The position numbers and the translations under genes are program-made. A DNA stretch of 64,000 bases from Pantoea eucalypti. Lineage in GTDB: Bacteria; Pseudomonadota; Gammaproteobacteria; Enterobacterales; Enterobacteriaceae. Location of the stretch: the NCBI RefSeq assembly GCF_009646115.1, contig NZ_CP045720.1:1116001-1180000 (forward strand), written 5' to 3'. Under the pieces are notes generated by a model. It saw only the letters and a list, made by a program, of their open reading frames with translations. It ran no database searches and was not told the origin of the DNA. Positions 1-8,729 of the stretch are shown here, piece by piece; position 1 is the first letter of the stretch; the number at the start of each line of letters is the position of its first letter.

Positions 1-228
1 TTGATCGAATCCAAAGTCGATTACAACAAAGCGCAGAACCTGATCCTCACCTCGGTGATCCTGATCATCGGGGTCAGCGGGGCGAAAGTGCATATCGGCG
101 CAGCGGAGCTGAAAGGCATGGCGCTGGCGACGATCGTCGGTGTCGGACTGGCGTTGATCTTCCGGGTTATCTCGCTGCTCAGACCTGAAGAAGTGGTGCT
201 GGAGGCTGAAGAAACGCGCGAGCAGTGA
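1..228 (+). CDS. uraA: Uracil permease UraA, C-terminal part (cut by window edge)
   Basis: This is the last 75 codons of a uracil:proton symporter of the nucleobase/ascorbate (NCS2) family, an inner-membrane protein. The visible part begins IESKVDYNKAQNLILTSVI, holds two hydrophobic segments (about residues 14-25 and 38-60) and ends in a charged cytoplasmic tail. It matches the E. coli UraA C-terminus as I recall it. The start and most of the gene lie upstream of the window. hda follows in the same direction, as in E. coli. Confidence 0.93.
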   Translation: MIESKVDYNKAQNLILTSVILIIGVSGAKVHIGAAELKGMALATIVGVGLALIFRVISLLRPEEVVLEAEETREQ

Positions 229-336
229 TCGCCGCGAGCCTGACAGGATCCGGGGCAGGGACGCCCCATTCATCTCTTTCTGAAAACTGTGTTAGACTTC
301 CCCCGATTTTTTGCTTGTTCTCTTGCTGAGGTGCTT

Positions 337-1038
337 CTGAACACGCCGGCACAATTGTCATTGCCACTCTATTTACCTGACGATGAAACCTTCTCCAGCT
401 TCTGGCCGGGGGAAAACCCGTCGCTGATTGCCGCCCTGAAAGGCGCGCTCAACCAACAACATGGCAGCTATCTCTACTTCTGGTCACGCGAAGGCGGTGG
501 GCGGAGCCATTTGCTGCACGCCGCGTGTGCCGAAATGTCCGCACGCAGTGAAGCCGTGGGCTATGTTCCGCTGGATAAACGCACCTGGTTTGTTCCGGAC
601 GTTCTTGAAGGGATGGAGCAGCTGTCACTGGTCTGTATCGATAACATCGAGTGCATTGCAGGCGAGCCGGAATGGGAAATGGCGATCTTCGATCTCTATA
701 ACCGCATTCTGGAAACCGGTAACACGCGTCTGTTTATCACCGGCGATCGTCCGCCACGCCAGCTTAATCTTCAGCTGCCCGATCTCGCCTCGCGCCTTGA
801 CTGGGGGCAAATCTATCGCCTGCAGCCGCTTTCTGATGAAGATAAATTACAGGCGTTGCAGTTGCGTGCCGGGTTACGCGGATTTGAGCTGCCGGAAGAT
901 GTGGGTCGCTTCCTGCTGAAGCGACTCGATCGTGAAATGCGCACGCTGTTTGATACGCTGGATCGTCTTGATCGCGCCTCGATCAGCGCCCAGCGCAAAC
1001 TCACCATTCCCTTTGTTAAAGAGACGCTCGGCCTTTAA
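337..1038 (+). CDS. hda: DnaA regulatory inactivator Hda, CTG start
   Basis: Hda is an AAA+ protein that binds the DNA-loaded beta clamp and stimulates ATP hydrolysis by DnaA, preventing re-initiation of replication. The clamp-binding motif QLSLPL lies at residues 5-10 and the Walker-A-like stretch [11 protein letters not shown] follows. No ATG fits the family N-terminus. The codon aligned with the E. coli start is CTG at 337, preceded by TGAGG at 327-331 (5-nt spacing), giving 233 residues, the E. coli length. A GTG at 331 would add two residues. The E. coli gene is also reported to start at CUG. The stop overlaps the convergent downstream gene by 3 bases. Confidence 0.93.
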   Translation: MNTPAQLSLPLYLPDDETFSSFWPGENPSLIAALKGALNQQHGSYLYFWSREGGGRSHLLHAACAEMSARSEAVGYVPLDKRTWFVPDVLEGMEQLSLVCIDNIECIAGEPEWEMAIFDLYNRILETGNTRLFITGDRPPRQLNLQLPDLASRLDWGQIYRLQPLSDEDKLQALQLRAGLRGFELPEDVGRFLLKRLDREMRTLFDTLDRLDRASISAQRKLTIPFVKETLGL

Positions 1039-1376
1039 AGAATGTCGAGCACCGCATCTGGCGGGCGGCCAATCCGCGCCTTATCGCCATTGATCACTAT
1101 CGGCCTTTCAATCAGCACCGGATTCTCTACCAGTGCATCCAGCAGCGCACTTTCACCTTTGTCGTCAAGCGCCAGCTCGCTGTAGATCGCCTCTTTAGTT
1201 CGCATTAACTCGCGTGCGCTCTGCATACCCAGTTTCTGTAACAGGATTTGCAGCGTCTCGCGGTCGGGCGGCGTCTGCAGATAGAGCACCACATCCGGCT
1301 CAATTCCGCGGGCAGTCAGCAGCGCCAGCGTCTCACGGCTCTTGCTGCAGCGCGGGTTGTGATAAATCGTCACCAT
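1035..1376 (-). CDS. yfgD: ArsC-family arsenate reductase-like protein (YfgD)
   Basis: This 113-residue thioredoxin-fold protein belongs to the ArsC/Spx family. The N-terminus [19 protein letters not shown] carries the single active-site cysteine in the loop after the first strand, and the C-terminal [16 protein letters not shown] is the usual substrate-side motif. True ArsC reduces arsenate with glutaredoxin. The chromosomal YfgD branch lies outside ars operons and its substrate is not established, so arsenate reduction is only a family possibility. GGAG lies about 9 nt before the ATG. It lies downstream of bepA in the same direction, as in E. coli. Confidence 0.9.
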   Translation of the reverse strand: MVTIYHNPRCSKSRETLALLTARGIEPDVVLYLQTPPDRETLQILLQKLGMQSARELMRTKEAIYSELALDDKGESALLDALVENPVLIERPIVINGDKARIGRPPDAVLDIL

Positions 1377-1426
1377 CTCTGACTCTCCTTTCTTCTCTGT
1401 TCGCGACGTGCTGGCGGTGTGAGTGC

Positions 1427-2890
1427 TTAGCCTTTCTGATACTGCTTAAAGCGCTGTTGTAACTGGCGCAGCTGATCGATACGGGCATCGTAACGCGCCT
1501 GTTTCAGGCTGCCGAGCGGCACCTGTGCGCTGGCACTGCTCAGGGTGGTGATCGCCTGATCAAGCTGGCCATTCAGGGCCAGACTCTCTGCCCGCGCCGA
1601 TAACTCTTCATCATTTAGTCCCTGCTGCGCCGAGGCCTGCGCCAGTAAATCCCAGCCGTTGGGATCATCTTTATTGGCCCAGGTGTAGCGGTTCAGAATA
1701 CGGCTGGCATTGGCATACTGTTTCGCTTCAACGTAGGCATTGGCCAGATTGAGCTGCACCACCGGACTGTTTTTGGCACCGGTTGCGGCGGTGAGCAGGG
1801 CGATGGCCTGCTGTGGCTGATTCAGGCCGATATCAATGTCCGACATGATATCCAGGAACCAGACATTATTGGGCTGCTTCGCCAGCAACGGGGTGATAAT
1901 ACGTTTCGCATCGGCGTAACTCTTCGCCTGCAAAAACTGTATGGCTTTGCCATATTGTGACGCCATCTGCTCACGGGAATTGCCGCTGGCATACTGACTC
2001 AGCAGTTCGTCAGTAAGCTGATTACGTCCTGTAGAGTACATGCCCAGCGAACGCACCTTTGCCATATAGAAATCTTCCGTGGATTGCACCACCACCGGCC
2101 GCATCTGATTAGCACGGTTGCGGGCATCCGCCAGACGACTGTCGGGCAGGGGATGCGTCAGCAGAATTTCAGGTGGCTTCGAAGAGAAGCGGCTCTGATC
2201 GGCCAGTTTTTGCAGAAAGTTCGGCATTGCCTGGGGATCGAAGCCAGCGCGCTGCAGCACCTGAATCCCGATGCGGTCTGCTTCCTGCTCATTGCCCTGC
2301 GTAAAGCTGATAATTCCCTGCTGCGTTCCCGCCAGAGTACCCGTCAGCGCGGCCATGCCCGCCTGCGGACTGGCCATCGCCAGCAAAATGGAGCCCAGTG
2401 CACCGACCCAGGTCAGCGGCGCGTTGCGCTTCTGATCTTCCATGGCACGCGCCAGATGGCGCTGGGTGACGTGCGAGATTTCATGTGCCATTACCGATGC
2501 CAGCTGGCTTTCATTGTCGGTAAAGCGGAACAGCGCTGAGTGCAGCACCACGTTGCCACCGAAAAAGGCAAAGGCGTTAAGCTCATCGTTCTGAATCAGA
2601 AAGAAGTGGAACGGCGTTTTCACCGAGTCGGCGTGAGAAACGAGTCGTTGCCCCAGCTGATTAATGTACTGATTGAGCAGCGGATCGTTGATTAGCGGCG
2701 CACTGGCGCGCAGCTGGCGCACATAGAAGTCGCCCATCTGCAATTCCTGATTAATTGATAGCGTCGAACCCGCCGTAGTACCAATATCGGGAAGTGAGTC
2801 ACTGACATCGGCGTTAGCGGGTGTCAGAGTGGAGAAAATGAGCGTCGGAAGGAGCGCGGCGATCAGCGTTTTCTTTAACGAGTTCAACAT
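1427..2890 (-). CDS. bepA: Periplasmic M48 metalloprotease / chaperone BepA
   Basis: BepA works with the BAM machinery in the periplasm: it promotes LptD maturation and degrades misassembled outer-membrane proteins. A signal peptide (about residues 1-27, ending PANA) is followed by an M48 protease domain with zinc motif HEISH at 136-140, a second metal-site region around [10 protein letters not shown], and C-terminal TPR repeats (about 310-487). The length of 487 matches E. coli BepA (YfgC). In E. coli perM lies divergently upstream; here about 750 bp of non-genic DNA and an accessory block take its place. Confidence 0.95.
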   Translation of the reverse strand: MLNSLKKTLIAALLPTLIFSTLTPANADVSDSLPDIGTTAGSTLSINQELQMGDFYVRQLRASAPLINDPLLNQYINQLGQRLVSHADSVKTPFHFFLIQNDELNAFAFFGGNVVLHSALFRFTDNESQLASVMAHEISHVTQRHLARAMEDQKRNAPLTWVGALGSILLAMASPQAGMAALTGTLAGTQQGIISFTQGNEQEADRIGIQVLQRAGFDPQAMPNFLQKLADQSRFSSKPPEILLTHPLPDSRLADARNRANQMRPVVVQSTEDFYMAKVRSLGMYSTGRNQLTDELLSQYASGNSREQMASQYGKAIQFLQAKSYADAKRIITPLLAKQPNNVWFLDIMSDIDIGLNQPQQAIALLTAATGAKNSPVVQLNLANAYVEAKQYANASRILNRYTWANKDDPNGWDLLAQASAQQGLNDEELSARAESLALNGQLDQAITTLSSASAQVPLGSLKQARYDARIDQLRQLQQRFKQYQKG

Positions 2891-3643
2891 GCCTGAATCC
2901 TGTAGAGAGGCCCTGAGAATGGACAGGTGCGCAGCGGGAATGTTCCGTTTTTCGCAGATAACGACGGTTCGTGACTATCTTAACCAGGGCCTCAAAAGAA
3001 AGAAATGTTGTTTTCTGGCAAATCGCCCGCCTGATTTGAGCAAGATCGCCGATTATGAAGAAAAAAATTGAACATCATGACAGTTTAAACGGCAGTTAAA
3101 CGAAAAAAAACTGGCGGGGTATTGCCGGGGTCGTCAGCGGTTATATTATGGCGTTGTTGTTTATTTACATTGCGCTTCGTTAAATCGGAGCAGAATCTGC
3201 TGCCAGACAACCGAAGCCAGTAAGCTTATTTTTATAAAGTTATGTAAATTCACTCAAAAAAACTGAACATGGCATGTGTTTTTCCAGGTCTACTCTGAAA
3301 AAATAGCGCACTCTGCGCCGCTAAATGCCTTTCAACCATTGATAAATCAAATCGTCTCTCCCGCCTTATTCCACGTGTTCCAGATTAGCCTGGTTGTTAT
3401 TTTTATATAATGAATAGCATCGAAAAGGAAAAAGGAGAAATAGTCAGGTCCACTCCTGATAAGACTTTTTATTTCTCATCATGAAACTTTTCGATTAATT
3501 CCGGCTGTGAATAATTCCAATAGTTATCAGCGCCGCGTTGACCTGAATTTACAGAGGCAAGCATTACACCTGCGCTGTGGTATAGATAGCCGACCTGATT
3601 CAATTCTGAATCTGCCAGACATAATATGCCGGAGAAAAGGGTT
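2891..3643. other. 753-bp stretch without a convincing gene
   Basis: By eye this is richer in A+T than its flanks. It holds the upstream region of bepA and then sequence of unknown origin. Two weak coding traces are visible. One is a plus-strand frame from ATG 3055 interrupted by TAA at 3097, continuing to 3186 as a hydrophobic 28-codon tail. The other is a minus-strand frame of about 50 protein-like codons ending at 3469. Neither has a clear ribosome-binding site. It occupies the position of perM in E. coli, but I see no recognisable perM remnant. Confidence 0.6.
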
Positions 3644-4249
3644 ATGCGTTCAGTTGTTTCATACGCGTTAATCGCCATTATTGGCGGCGTCGTTGGCGCG
3701 GCTGTCACACAGAGTGGCGATATTTACGACAAAGTGACACGCCATTTTGCAACCGAGCCACAGGAAGCACCCGGATTCTGGAGCACGCCGGCGATTGAAG
3801 GTTACGGAAAAATTCATTACGAGCCTGACGCCGCGTTTAAACCGGTGCCGGGCCTGAGTAACAAAATTGTTTTCCAGATTACCCGAAGCGACGGGGCGAT
3901 GACCGCGCCCAATCTGGGGCTGGAACGCGTAGCCAGGGTGGTCAATCTTTATATCGCCTCGGGTATTCCGGCTGACCAACTGAAGTTTGTGGTGTCAGTC
4001 ACCGGAGATGCGACGCCCGCCATGCTGGACAATGCCCATTTCAAACAATTTTATGGCATCGAAAATCCAAACCTGAAGCTGATTAATGAGCTGAATCAGG
4101 CGGGAGTGAAAGTCTCGGTCTGCGATCAGTCCGTGGCATTCCATCACTATCCCAATAACTGGATTGATAAATCCGTGGTACATGCGCTTTCCAGTCCAAC
4201 CACCGTATCAACCCTGCAAAATCAGGGATACGCGTGGCTGGCAATGTAA
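3644..4249 (+). CDS. DsrE-family protein, first of a tandem pair
   Basis: This 201-residue protein has an N-terminal hydrophobic segment (about residues 5-22) that is a signal peptide or membrane anchor, followed by a DsrE/F-like domain. The C-terminal VCDQSVAFH keeps the single cysteine found at the equivalent place in many DsrE proteins, a family that includes sulfur-relay subunits. I chose ATG 3644 because GGAGAAAAGGG sits just before it; an in-frame ATG at 3626 lacks such a site. It is followed 30 bp later by a close paralogue, so the two are probably one transcript. The function is unknown. Confidence 0.85.
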   Translation: MRSVVSYALIAIIGGVVGAAVTQSGDIYDKVTRHFATEPQEAPGFWSTPAIEGYGKIHYEPDAAFKPVPGLSNKIVFQITRSDGAMTAPNLGLERVARVVNLYIASGIPADQLKFVVSVTGDATPAMLDNAHFKQFYGIENPNLKLINELNQAGVKVSVCDQSVAFHHYPNNWIDKSVVHALSSPTTVSTLQNQGYAWLAM

Positions 4250-4279
4250 TTCATATTTAAATAATTGGGAGAAACGTAA

Positions 4280-4888
4280 ATGCGTCCAGCAGCTTTAGTG
4301 GTGATGGCAGCCGTTGCCGGATTTATTGGGGGCAATGTTTTACAGTTGCCGGAATTATACGATAAGGTCAGTGGGAAAATGGCAGATAATAAATCTGAGC
4401 CTGCTGATTTCTGGAGTACGCCAGCAATCGAGGGCTACGGAAAAATACATTATGTCGACACGCCCGCATTTAAACCCGGCACGACAGCGGGCCTGAGTAA
4501 TAAAATTGTTTTCCAGATTAACCGTAATGAAGGCGATATTCGTAAGCCGAATCTGGGTCTGGAGCGCGTAGCGCGCGTCACCAACCTCTATTATGCGGCG
4601 GGTGTGCCACTCGACCAGCTGAAATTTGTGGTGTCGATTAACGGTGATGCAGTGTCATCAGCGCTGAATAATGATCAGTTCAGCAAAGCTTATGGCGTCG
4701 ATAACCCGAACCTGAAGCTGATCAGCGAGCTGAAAAAAGCGGGCGTTCAGGTCACTATCTGTGATCAGTCTGTCGCGTTTCATCAGCTTGATCGCAACTG
4801 GATTGACCCGATGGTCACTCATACCATCTCCAGCGGCACCACCGTTGCCACCCTGGAAAACAGCGGTTACGCCTTCCTGATGCTTTAA
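4280..4888 (+). CDS. DsrE-family protein, second of a tandem pair
   Basis: This 202-residue paralogue of the preceding gene shares FWSTPAIEGYGKIHY, GLSNKIVFQI, the PNLGLERVARV block and CDQSVAFH. The N-terminus (PAALVVMAAVAGFIGGNVL) is hydrophobic, so it is predicted to be exported or anchored in the inner membrane. GGGAG lies about 10 nt before the ATG. Like its partner it keeps one cysteine near the C-terminus. The pair may form a heteromer, as DsrE and DsrF do, but this is inference from the duplication. Confidence 0.85.
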   Translation: MRPAALVVMAAVAGFIGGNVLQLPELYDKVSGKMADNKSEPADFWSTPAIEGYGKIHYVDTPAFKPGTTAGLSNKIVFQINRNEGDIRKPNLGLERVARVTNLYYAAGVPLDQLKFVVSINGDAVSSALNNDQFSKAYGVDNPNLKLISELKKAGVQVTICDQSVAFHQLDRNWIDPMVTHTISSGTTVATLENSGYAFLML

Positions 4889-4975
4889 CTCTCCAGCAGC
4901 GGCGTCACTGCCGCTGTCATCTGCCAGTCAACTTCCTGAGATACGCCTGTCATATAACGCCACTAGTTTAGACCG

Positions 4976-4995
4976 CAATGAGATCGATCTCATTG
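4976..4995. promoter_or_regulatory. Perfect 20-bp palindrome, likely LacI-family operator
   Basis: The sequence CAATGAGATCGATCTCATTG is a perfect inverted repeat with a central CG, the usual symmetry of LacI/PurR-family operators. It ends 18 bp before the chosen start of the LacI-type gene and lies in front of the whole downstream operon, the expected place for autoregulation. A candidate -10 (TATAAC, about 4953) lies just upstream, so bound repressor would block early transcription. That this regulator binds here is inference. Confidence 0.75.
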
Positions 4996-5013
4996 ACGAT
5001 AAACGAGGCAGAC

Positions 5014-6036
5014 ATGACCGATTTAATCAGCGTAGCCAGACTGGCAGGGGTTTCCCGCGCAACCGCTGCGCGCGCCTTCTCTGATCCTCATCTGCTTAAA
5101 CCGGGTACCCTGAAAAAGGTGCTTGCCGCCTCAGAACAGATAGGTTTTCGGCCGAATCACATTGCCCGTCAGCTCCGTACCCGCCACTCCACCACGCTCG
5201 GTGTACTGCTGCCTTCTCTGCTCAATCCGGTTTTTGCCATGCAATTGCAGGCGATGGAGCAGCAGGCGCAGCAGGCAGGCTATGCGTTGCTGGTGGCGAC
5301 CAGTGATTATCAGGCTGAGCGGGAAGCAGCCATTGTCGAACATATGCTGCACCAGCGTGTTGCCGGTCTTGTACTGACGGTGGCAGACGCCGACCGCAGT
5401 GCGCTGCTGCCCACACTGGCGGCAGCGAAGATGCCATTTGTACTGACCCACAGCGTGCCGCAACAGCACGCATGGCCTGCTTTGCACGTCGACAACCGCA
5501 AAGCGATGGCCGAAGCGACCACCCATCTCATCTCTCTGGGTCACCGTCACATCGTGATGGCCGCAGGCCCAATGCAGCAATCCGATCGCGCACGTCTTCG
5601 CTTTCTTGGCTACTGCCAGGCCATGCAGCAGGCCGGCCTGACGCCGCAGGCGATGATTGAGATGCCCAGCCATATCCACTCCGATTTCAAGCCGCTGCTG
5701 CCGCTGATGAATGCACCTTCGCCGCTGACTGCAGTGATTTGCAGTAACGATCTGCTGGCTATCAGCCTGCTGGGGGCGGCTGCGCGTGCAGGTGTCAGCG
5801 TGCCGCATCAATTGTCAGTGATCGGTTTCGACGGCATTGCGCTGGGCGAACAGCTTTCACCGTCACTGGCGAGCGTGGTTCAGCCGATTGCGCTGATGGG
5901 AACGCTCGCCATTGATCTGCTTCTGAATCCGGGCAGTGAAACCCACCTGCTGCCCCATCATTTACGGATCGGGGAGAGTATCGCCCCGGCATTTTATGGC
6001 TCTTCTTCAGGGAAACATCATGTCACTCACGTTTAA
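5014..6036 (+). CDS. LacI-family transcriptional regulator of the adjacent ABC operon
   Basis: This 340-residue repressor-type regulator has an N-terminal helix-turn-helix (LISVARLAGVSRATAARAF, residues 4-22), a hinge region near residues 45-58 and a periplasmic-binding-protein-like effector domain (TTLGVLLPSLLNPVFAMQL onward; VICSNDLLAISLLGAA near 245-260). I chose ATG 5014, after GAGG at 5005-5008. An in-frame ATG at 4978 lies inside the palindromic operator and has no ribosome-binding site. The stop overlaps the next gene by 17 bases, so regulator and transporter are probably translationally coupled. The effector is unknown; a phosphodiester or its product is likely from the context. Confidence 0.93.
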   Translation: MTDLISVARLAGVSRATAARAFSDPHLLKPGTLKKVLAASEQIGFRPNHIARQLRTRHSTTLGVLLPSLLNPVFAMQLQAMEQQAQQAGYALLVATSDYQAEREAAIVEHMLHQRVAGLVLTVADADRSALLPTLAAAKMPFVLTHSVPQQHAWPALHVDNRKAMAEATTHLISLGHRHIVMAAGPMQQSDRARLRFLGYCQAMQQAGLTPQAMIEMPSHIHSDFKPLLPLMNAPSPLTAVICSNDLLAISLLGAAARAGVSVPHQLSVIGFDGIALGEQLSPSLASVVQPIALMGTLAIDLLLNPGSETHLLPHHLRIGESIAPAFYGSSSGKHHVTHV

Positions 6037-7042
6037 TCTCAGATATATCGCCAGCGCGGCGCTGCTGGCTGGCTGCACGCTGACCAGTTCATGGGTCCAG
6101 GCGGCGGAAAATGCTATCTGCTACAACTGCCCGCCTGAGTGGGCCGACTGGGCCACGCAGCTTCAGGCGATTGAAAAAGCGACCGGCATTCATGTGCCGC
6201 AGGACAATAAAAACTCGGGTCAGGCGCTGGCGCAGCTGGTAGCAGAGAAAAATAATCCGGTTGCCGACGTGGTCTATTACGGCGTCAGCTTCGGCATTCA
6301 GGCTGTCAGTGCTGACGTGGTCAGCGCGTATAAGCCGGCTCACTGGGATGAAATCCCGGCCGGTATGAAAGATCCGGCGGGCAAATGGGTAGCGCTGCAC
6401 TCCGGTACCATGGGCTTTATGGTGAATGTTGATGCGCTGGGTGGCGCGCCGGTGCCGCGATCATGGGATGATCTTCTGAAGCCGGAATATAAAGGCATGG
6501 TGGGTTATCTTGATCCGGCCAGTGCCTTTGTAGGCTATGTGGCCGCAGTCGCGGTGAATCAGGCCAAAGGCGGCAGCCTGCATGACTTCACTCCCGCCAT
6601 CAACTGGTTCAAAGCGCTGCAGCGCAACCAGCCCATTGTGCCTAAGCAGACCGCCTATGCACGGCTGATTTCAGGCGAAATCCCGATTCTGATCGACTAT
6701 GACTTCAACGCCTATCGCGCCCGCTACAAAGATCACGCCAATGTCGAGTTTGTGATCCCGAGTGAGGGAACGGTGACGGTGCCGTACGTTATCAGCCTCG
6801 TGAAGAACGCGCCGCATCCGGCCAACGGTAAGAAAGTGATCGATTTCGTGCTGTCCGATGCGGGCCAGGCAATCTGGGCCAATGCCTGGCTGCGTCCGGT
6901 ACGGGCTGGCGCAATGTCACCTGAGGCGAAAAAATATTTTCTGCCTGACAGTGATTATGCGCGCGCCCACACGGTCGATTATCAGCAGATGGCCGATGCA
7001 CAGAAGGGCTTCTCCGCCCGCTATCTGAGTGAGATTCGCTGA
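6020..7042 (+). CDS. ABC transporter substrate-binding protein
   Basis: This 340-residue solute-binding protein belongs to the broad family that includes iron, polyamine and 2-aminoethylphosphonate binders. An export signal spans residues 1-28 (MSLTFNLRYIASAALLAGC, later SSWVQA). Two processing sites are possible: a lipobox LAGC with Cys19, or signal peptidase I cleavage after VQA. The mature part has typical features such as GTMGFMVN and YVISLVKNAPHP. AGGGA precedes ATG 6020. It starts inside the end of the LacI gene and touches the first permease. The ligand cannot be read from sequence; the phosphodiesterase in the operon suggests an organophosphate. Confidence 0.9.
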   Translation: MSLTFNLRYIASAALLAGCTLTSSWVQAAENAICYNCPPEWADWATQLQAIEKATGIHVPQDNKNSGQALAQLVAEKNNPVADVVYYGVSFGIQAVSADVVSAYKPAHWDEIPAGMKDPAGKWVALHSGTMGFMVNVDALGGAPVPRSWDDLLKPEYKGMVGYLDPASAFVGYVAAVAVNQAKGGSLHDFTPAINWFKALQRNQPIVPKQTAYARLISGEIPILIDYDFNAYRARYKDHANVEFVIPSEGTVTVPYVISLVKNAPHPANGKKVIDFVLSDAGQAIWANAWLRPVRAGAMSPEAKKYFLPDSDYARAHTVDYQQMADAQKGFSARYLSEIR

Positions 7043-7917
7043 TGTCACTTTCAGACATTAATTCCTTAACCACGGGCGGGCCGCTTCGCCATCGGCTCCG
7101 CCCGCTGGGGGCAAACTGGCCGTGGATGCTGTTGCCTGCGCTGCTCTTCTTTGCCGCCTTCTGGGTGCTGCCGTTTGCCCGCCTGTTGCAGATCGGCATG
7201 ACGGAGGATCGCACCACGCACCACAGTGGCTACTGGACGGTAATCAGTCAGCCGCAATATCTGCAAAGCCTGCTGAATACCGTCCTGCTCTCGGCGGCGG
7301 TGACGCTGGTTACGCTGCTGATTGCGGCGGTGGTGGGCTGCTTTCTGGCACGGCAGCGCTTTCCCGGGCGAGGAACGCTGCTGGCGCTGCTGACCTTTCC
7401 GCTGGCTTTTCCTGGCGTGGTGGTGGGATTTCTGATGGTTATGCTGGCGGGGCGTCAGGGTGTGCTGGCGCAACTCAGTCTCAGTCTGTTTCATGAACGC
7501 TGGGTCTTCGCCTATTCACTCAGCGGCTTATTTGTTGGCTATCTCTACTTTTCGCTGCCGCGCGCCATCGTAACGCTGGTGGCGGCCAGTGAGAAACTGG
7601 ATAGATCGCTGGAAGAGGCGGCCCGTTCACTGGGTGCCAGCCAGTGGCGCATCATCATAGACGTCATCATACCCGGACTGAAACCGGCGCTGCTCTCCTG
7701 TGGCGCACTCTGTTTCGCCACCAGTATGGGCGCGTTTGGCACCGCATTTACGCTGGGTACCGAACTCGCTGTGCTGCCGCTGACCATTTACGGTGAGTTC
7801 ACCAATTACGCTAACTTTGCCACTGCGGCGGCACTCTCAGTCGTGATGGGCGCCGTGGCCTGGCTGGCGCTGATGCTGGCTAATGGCCTTACGCGCCGGA
7901 AGGAGCATGAATCATGA
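7042..7917 (+). CDS. ABC transporter permease, first subunit
   Basis: This 291-residue inner-membrane permease has about six transmembrane segments (the first at residues 28-50) and the EAARSLGASQWRIIIDVIIPG loop, the EAA motif that contacts the ATPase. It is of the binding-protein-dependent transport system type 1 fold. The ATG shares its A with the preceding stop codon (TGATG), and its own stop overlaps the next permease by 4 bases. It should pair with the second permease as a heterodimeric channel. Confidence 0.93.
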   Translation: MSLSDINSLTTGGPLRHRLRPLGANWPWMLLPALLFFAAFWVLPFARLLQIGMTEDRTTHHSGYWTVISQPQYLQSLLNTVLLSAAVTLVTLLIAAVVGCFLARQRFPGRGTLLALLTFPLAFPGVVVGFLMVMLAGRQGVLAQLSLSLFHERWVFAYSLSGLFVGYLYFSLPRAIVTLVAASEKLDRSLEEAARSLGASQWRIIIDVIIPGLKPALLSCGALCFATSMGAFGTAFTLGTELAVLPLTIYGEFTNYANFATAAALSVVMGAVAWLALMLANGLTRRKEHES

Positions 7918-8729
7918 AACGACGGGGTCTCTTCTGGCTGCAGGTGGCGATCACCAGCCTCACCGCACTGTTTATGATCGTGCCGGTCATGCTCTCGATG
8001 CTGGCGGGCGTTACACAGAACTACTTCGCGGGTCTGCGCAGCGGCCTGACACTGAAGTGGGTGGAGCAGGTGTGGCAGATGTATGCCGACACCTTCTGGC
8101 TGTCACTGCTGATTGCGCTGAGCTGTCTGGCGGTGACGGTCATTGCTGGCATACCCGCCGCCTGGGGCTTACTGAAGTCACCGTCACGCTGGGCCTCGCG
8201 TATTGAGGAGTGTCTGATGCTGCCGGTGGCGTTGCCGGGCCTCGCCACCGCGCTGGGCATCATTCTGCTTTACGGTCAGTTCAGTGCGTTGCGCGACAGC
8301 TGGCTCTTTATCCTGATCGGCCATGTGCTGTTTACACTGCCCTTCATGATTCGCCCGGTGCTGTCGGTGATGCAGGCGATTGATCTTCCGCGCCTGGAAG
8401 AGGCCGCCGCCAGCCTGGGGGCGAGTTTCTGGCGTCGCTTTTTTACTGTGGTCGTTCCGAACTGCCGTAACGGCATTCTGGCGGGTGCATTTATGGTCAT
8501 TACCCTGTCGGTGGGGGAGTTCAACATTACCTGGATGCTCCACACACCGCTGACCAAAACGCTGCCGGTGGGGCTGGCCGACAGCTACACCTCCATGCGG
8601 CTGGAAGTCGGGTCCGCCTACACGCTGATCTTTATCATGATGATTTTACCGCTGCTGCTGTTGCTTAACGCCTGTAATCACTGGCTGGAACGGCAAACGT
8701 CGCGGCAGCAGAGAGAGGAAACTGTATGA
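7914..8729 (+). CDS. ABC transporter permease, second subunit
   Basis: This 271-residue permease has about six membrane segments and the coupling motif EEAAASLGASFWRRFFTVVVP. It overlaps the genes on both sides by 4 bases (ATGA), which indicates tight translational coupling. Sizes of 291 and 271 residues resemble the PhnU/PhnV pair of the Salmonella 2-aminoethylphosphonate transporter, but gene order and the linked phosphodiesterase differ, so I do not transfer that name. Confidence 0.93.
   Translation: MKRRGLFWLQVAITSLTALFMIVPVMLSMLAGVTQNYFAGLRSGLTLKWVEQVWQMYADTFWLSLLIALSCLAVTVIAGIPAAWGLLKSPSRWASRIEECLMLPVALPGLATALGIILLYGQFSALRDSWLFILIGHVLFTLPFMIRPVLSVMQAIDLPRLEEAAASLGASFWRRFFTVVVPNCRNGILAGAFMVITLSVGEFNITWMLHTPLTKTLPVGLADSYTSMRLEVGSAYTLIFIMMILPLLLLLNACNHWLERQTSRQQREETV

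Noticed and set aside
5131..5811. 226-codon frame on the minus strand
   Set aside because: It is antisense to the LacI regulator and rich in Arg, Gln and His, as mirror frames of such genes are.
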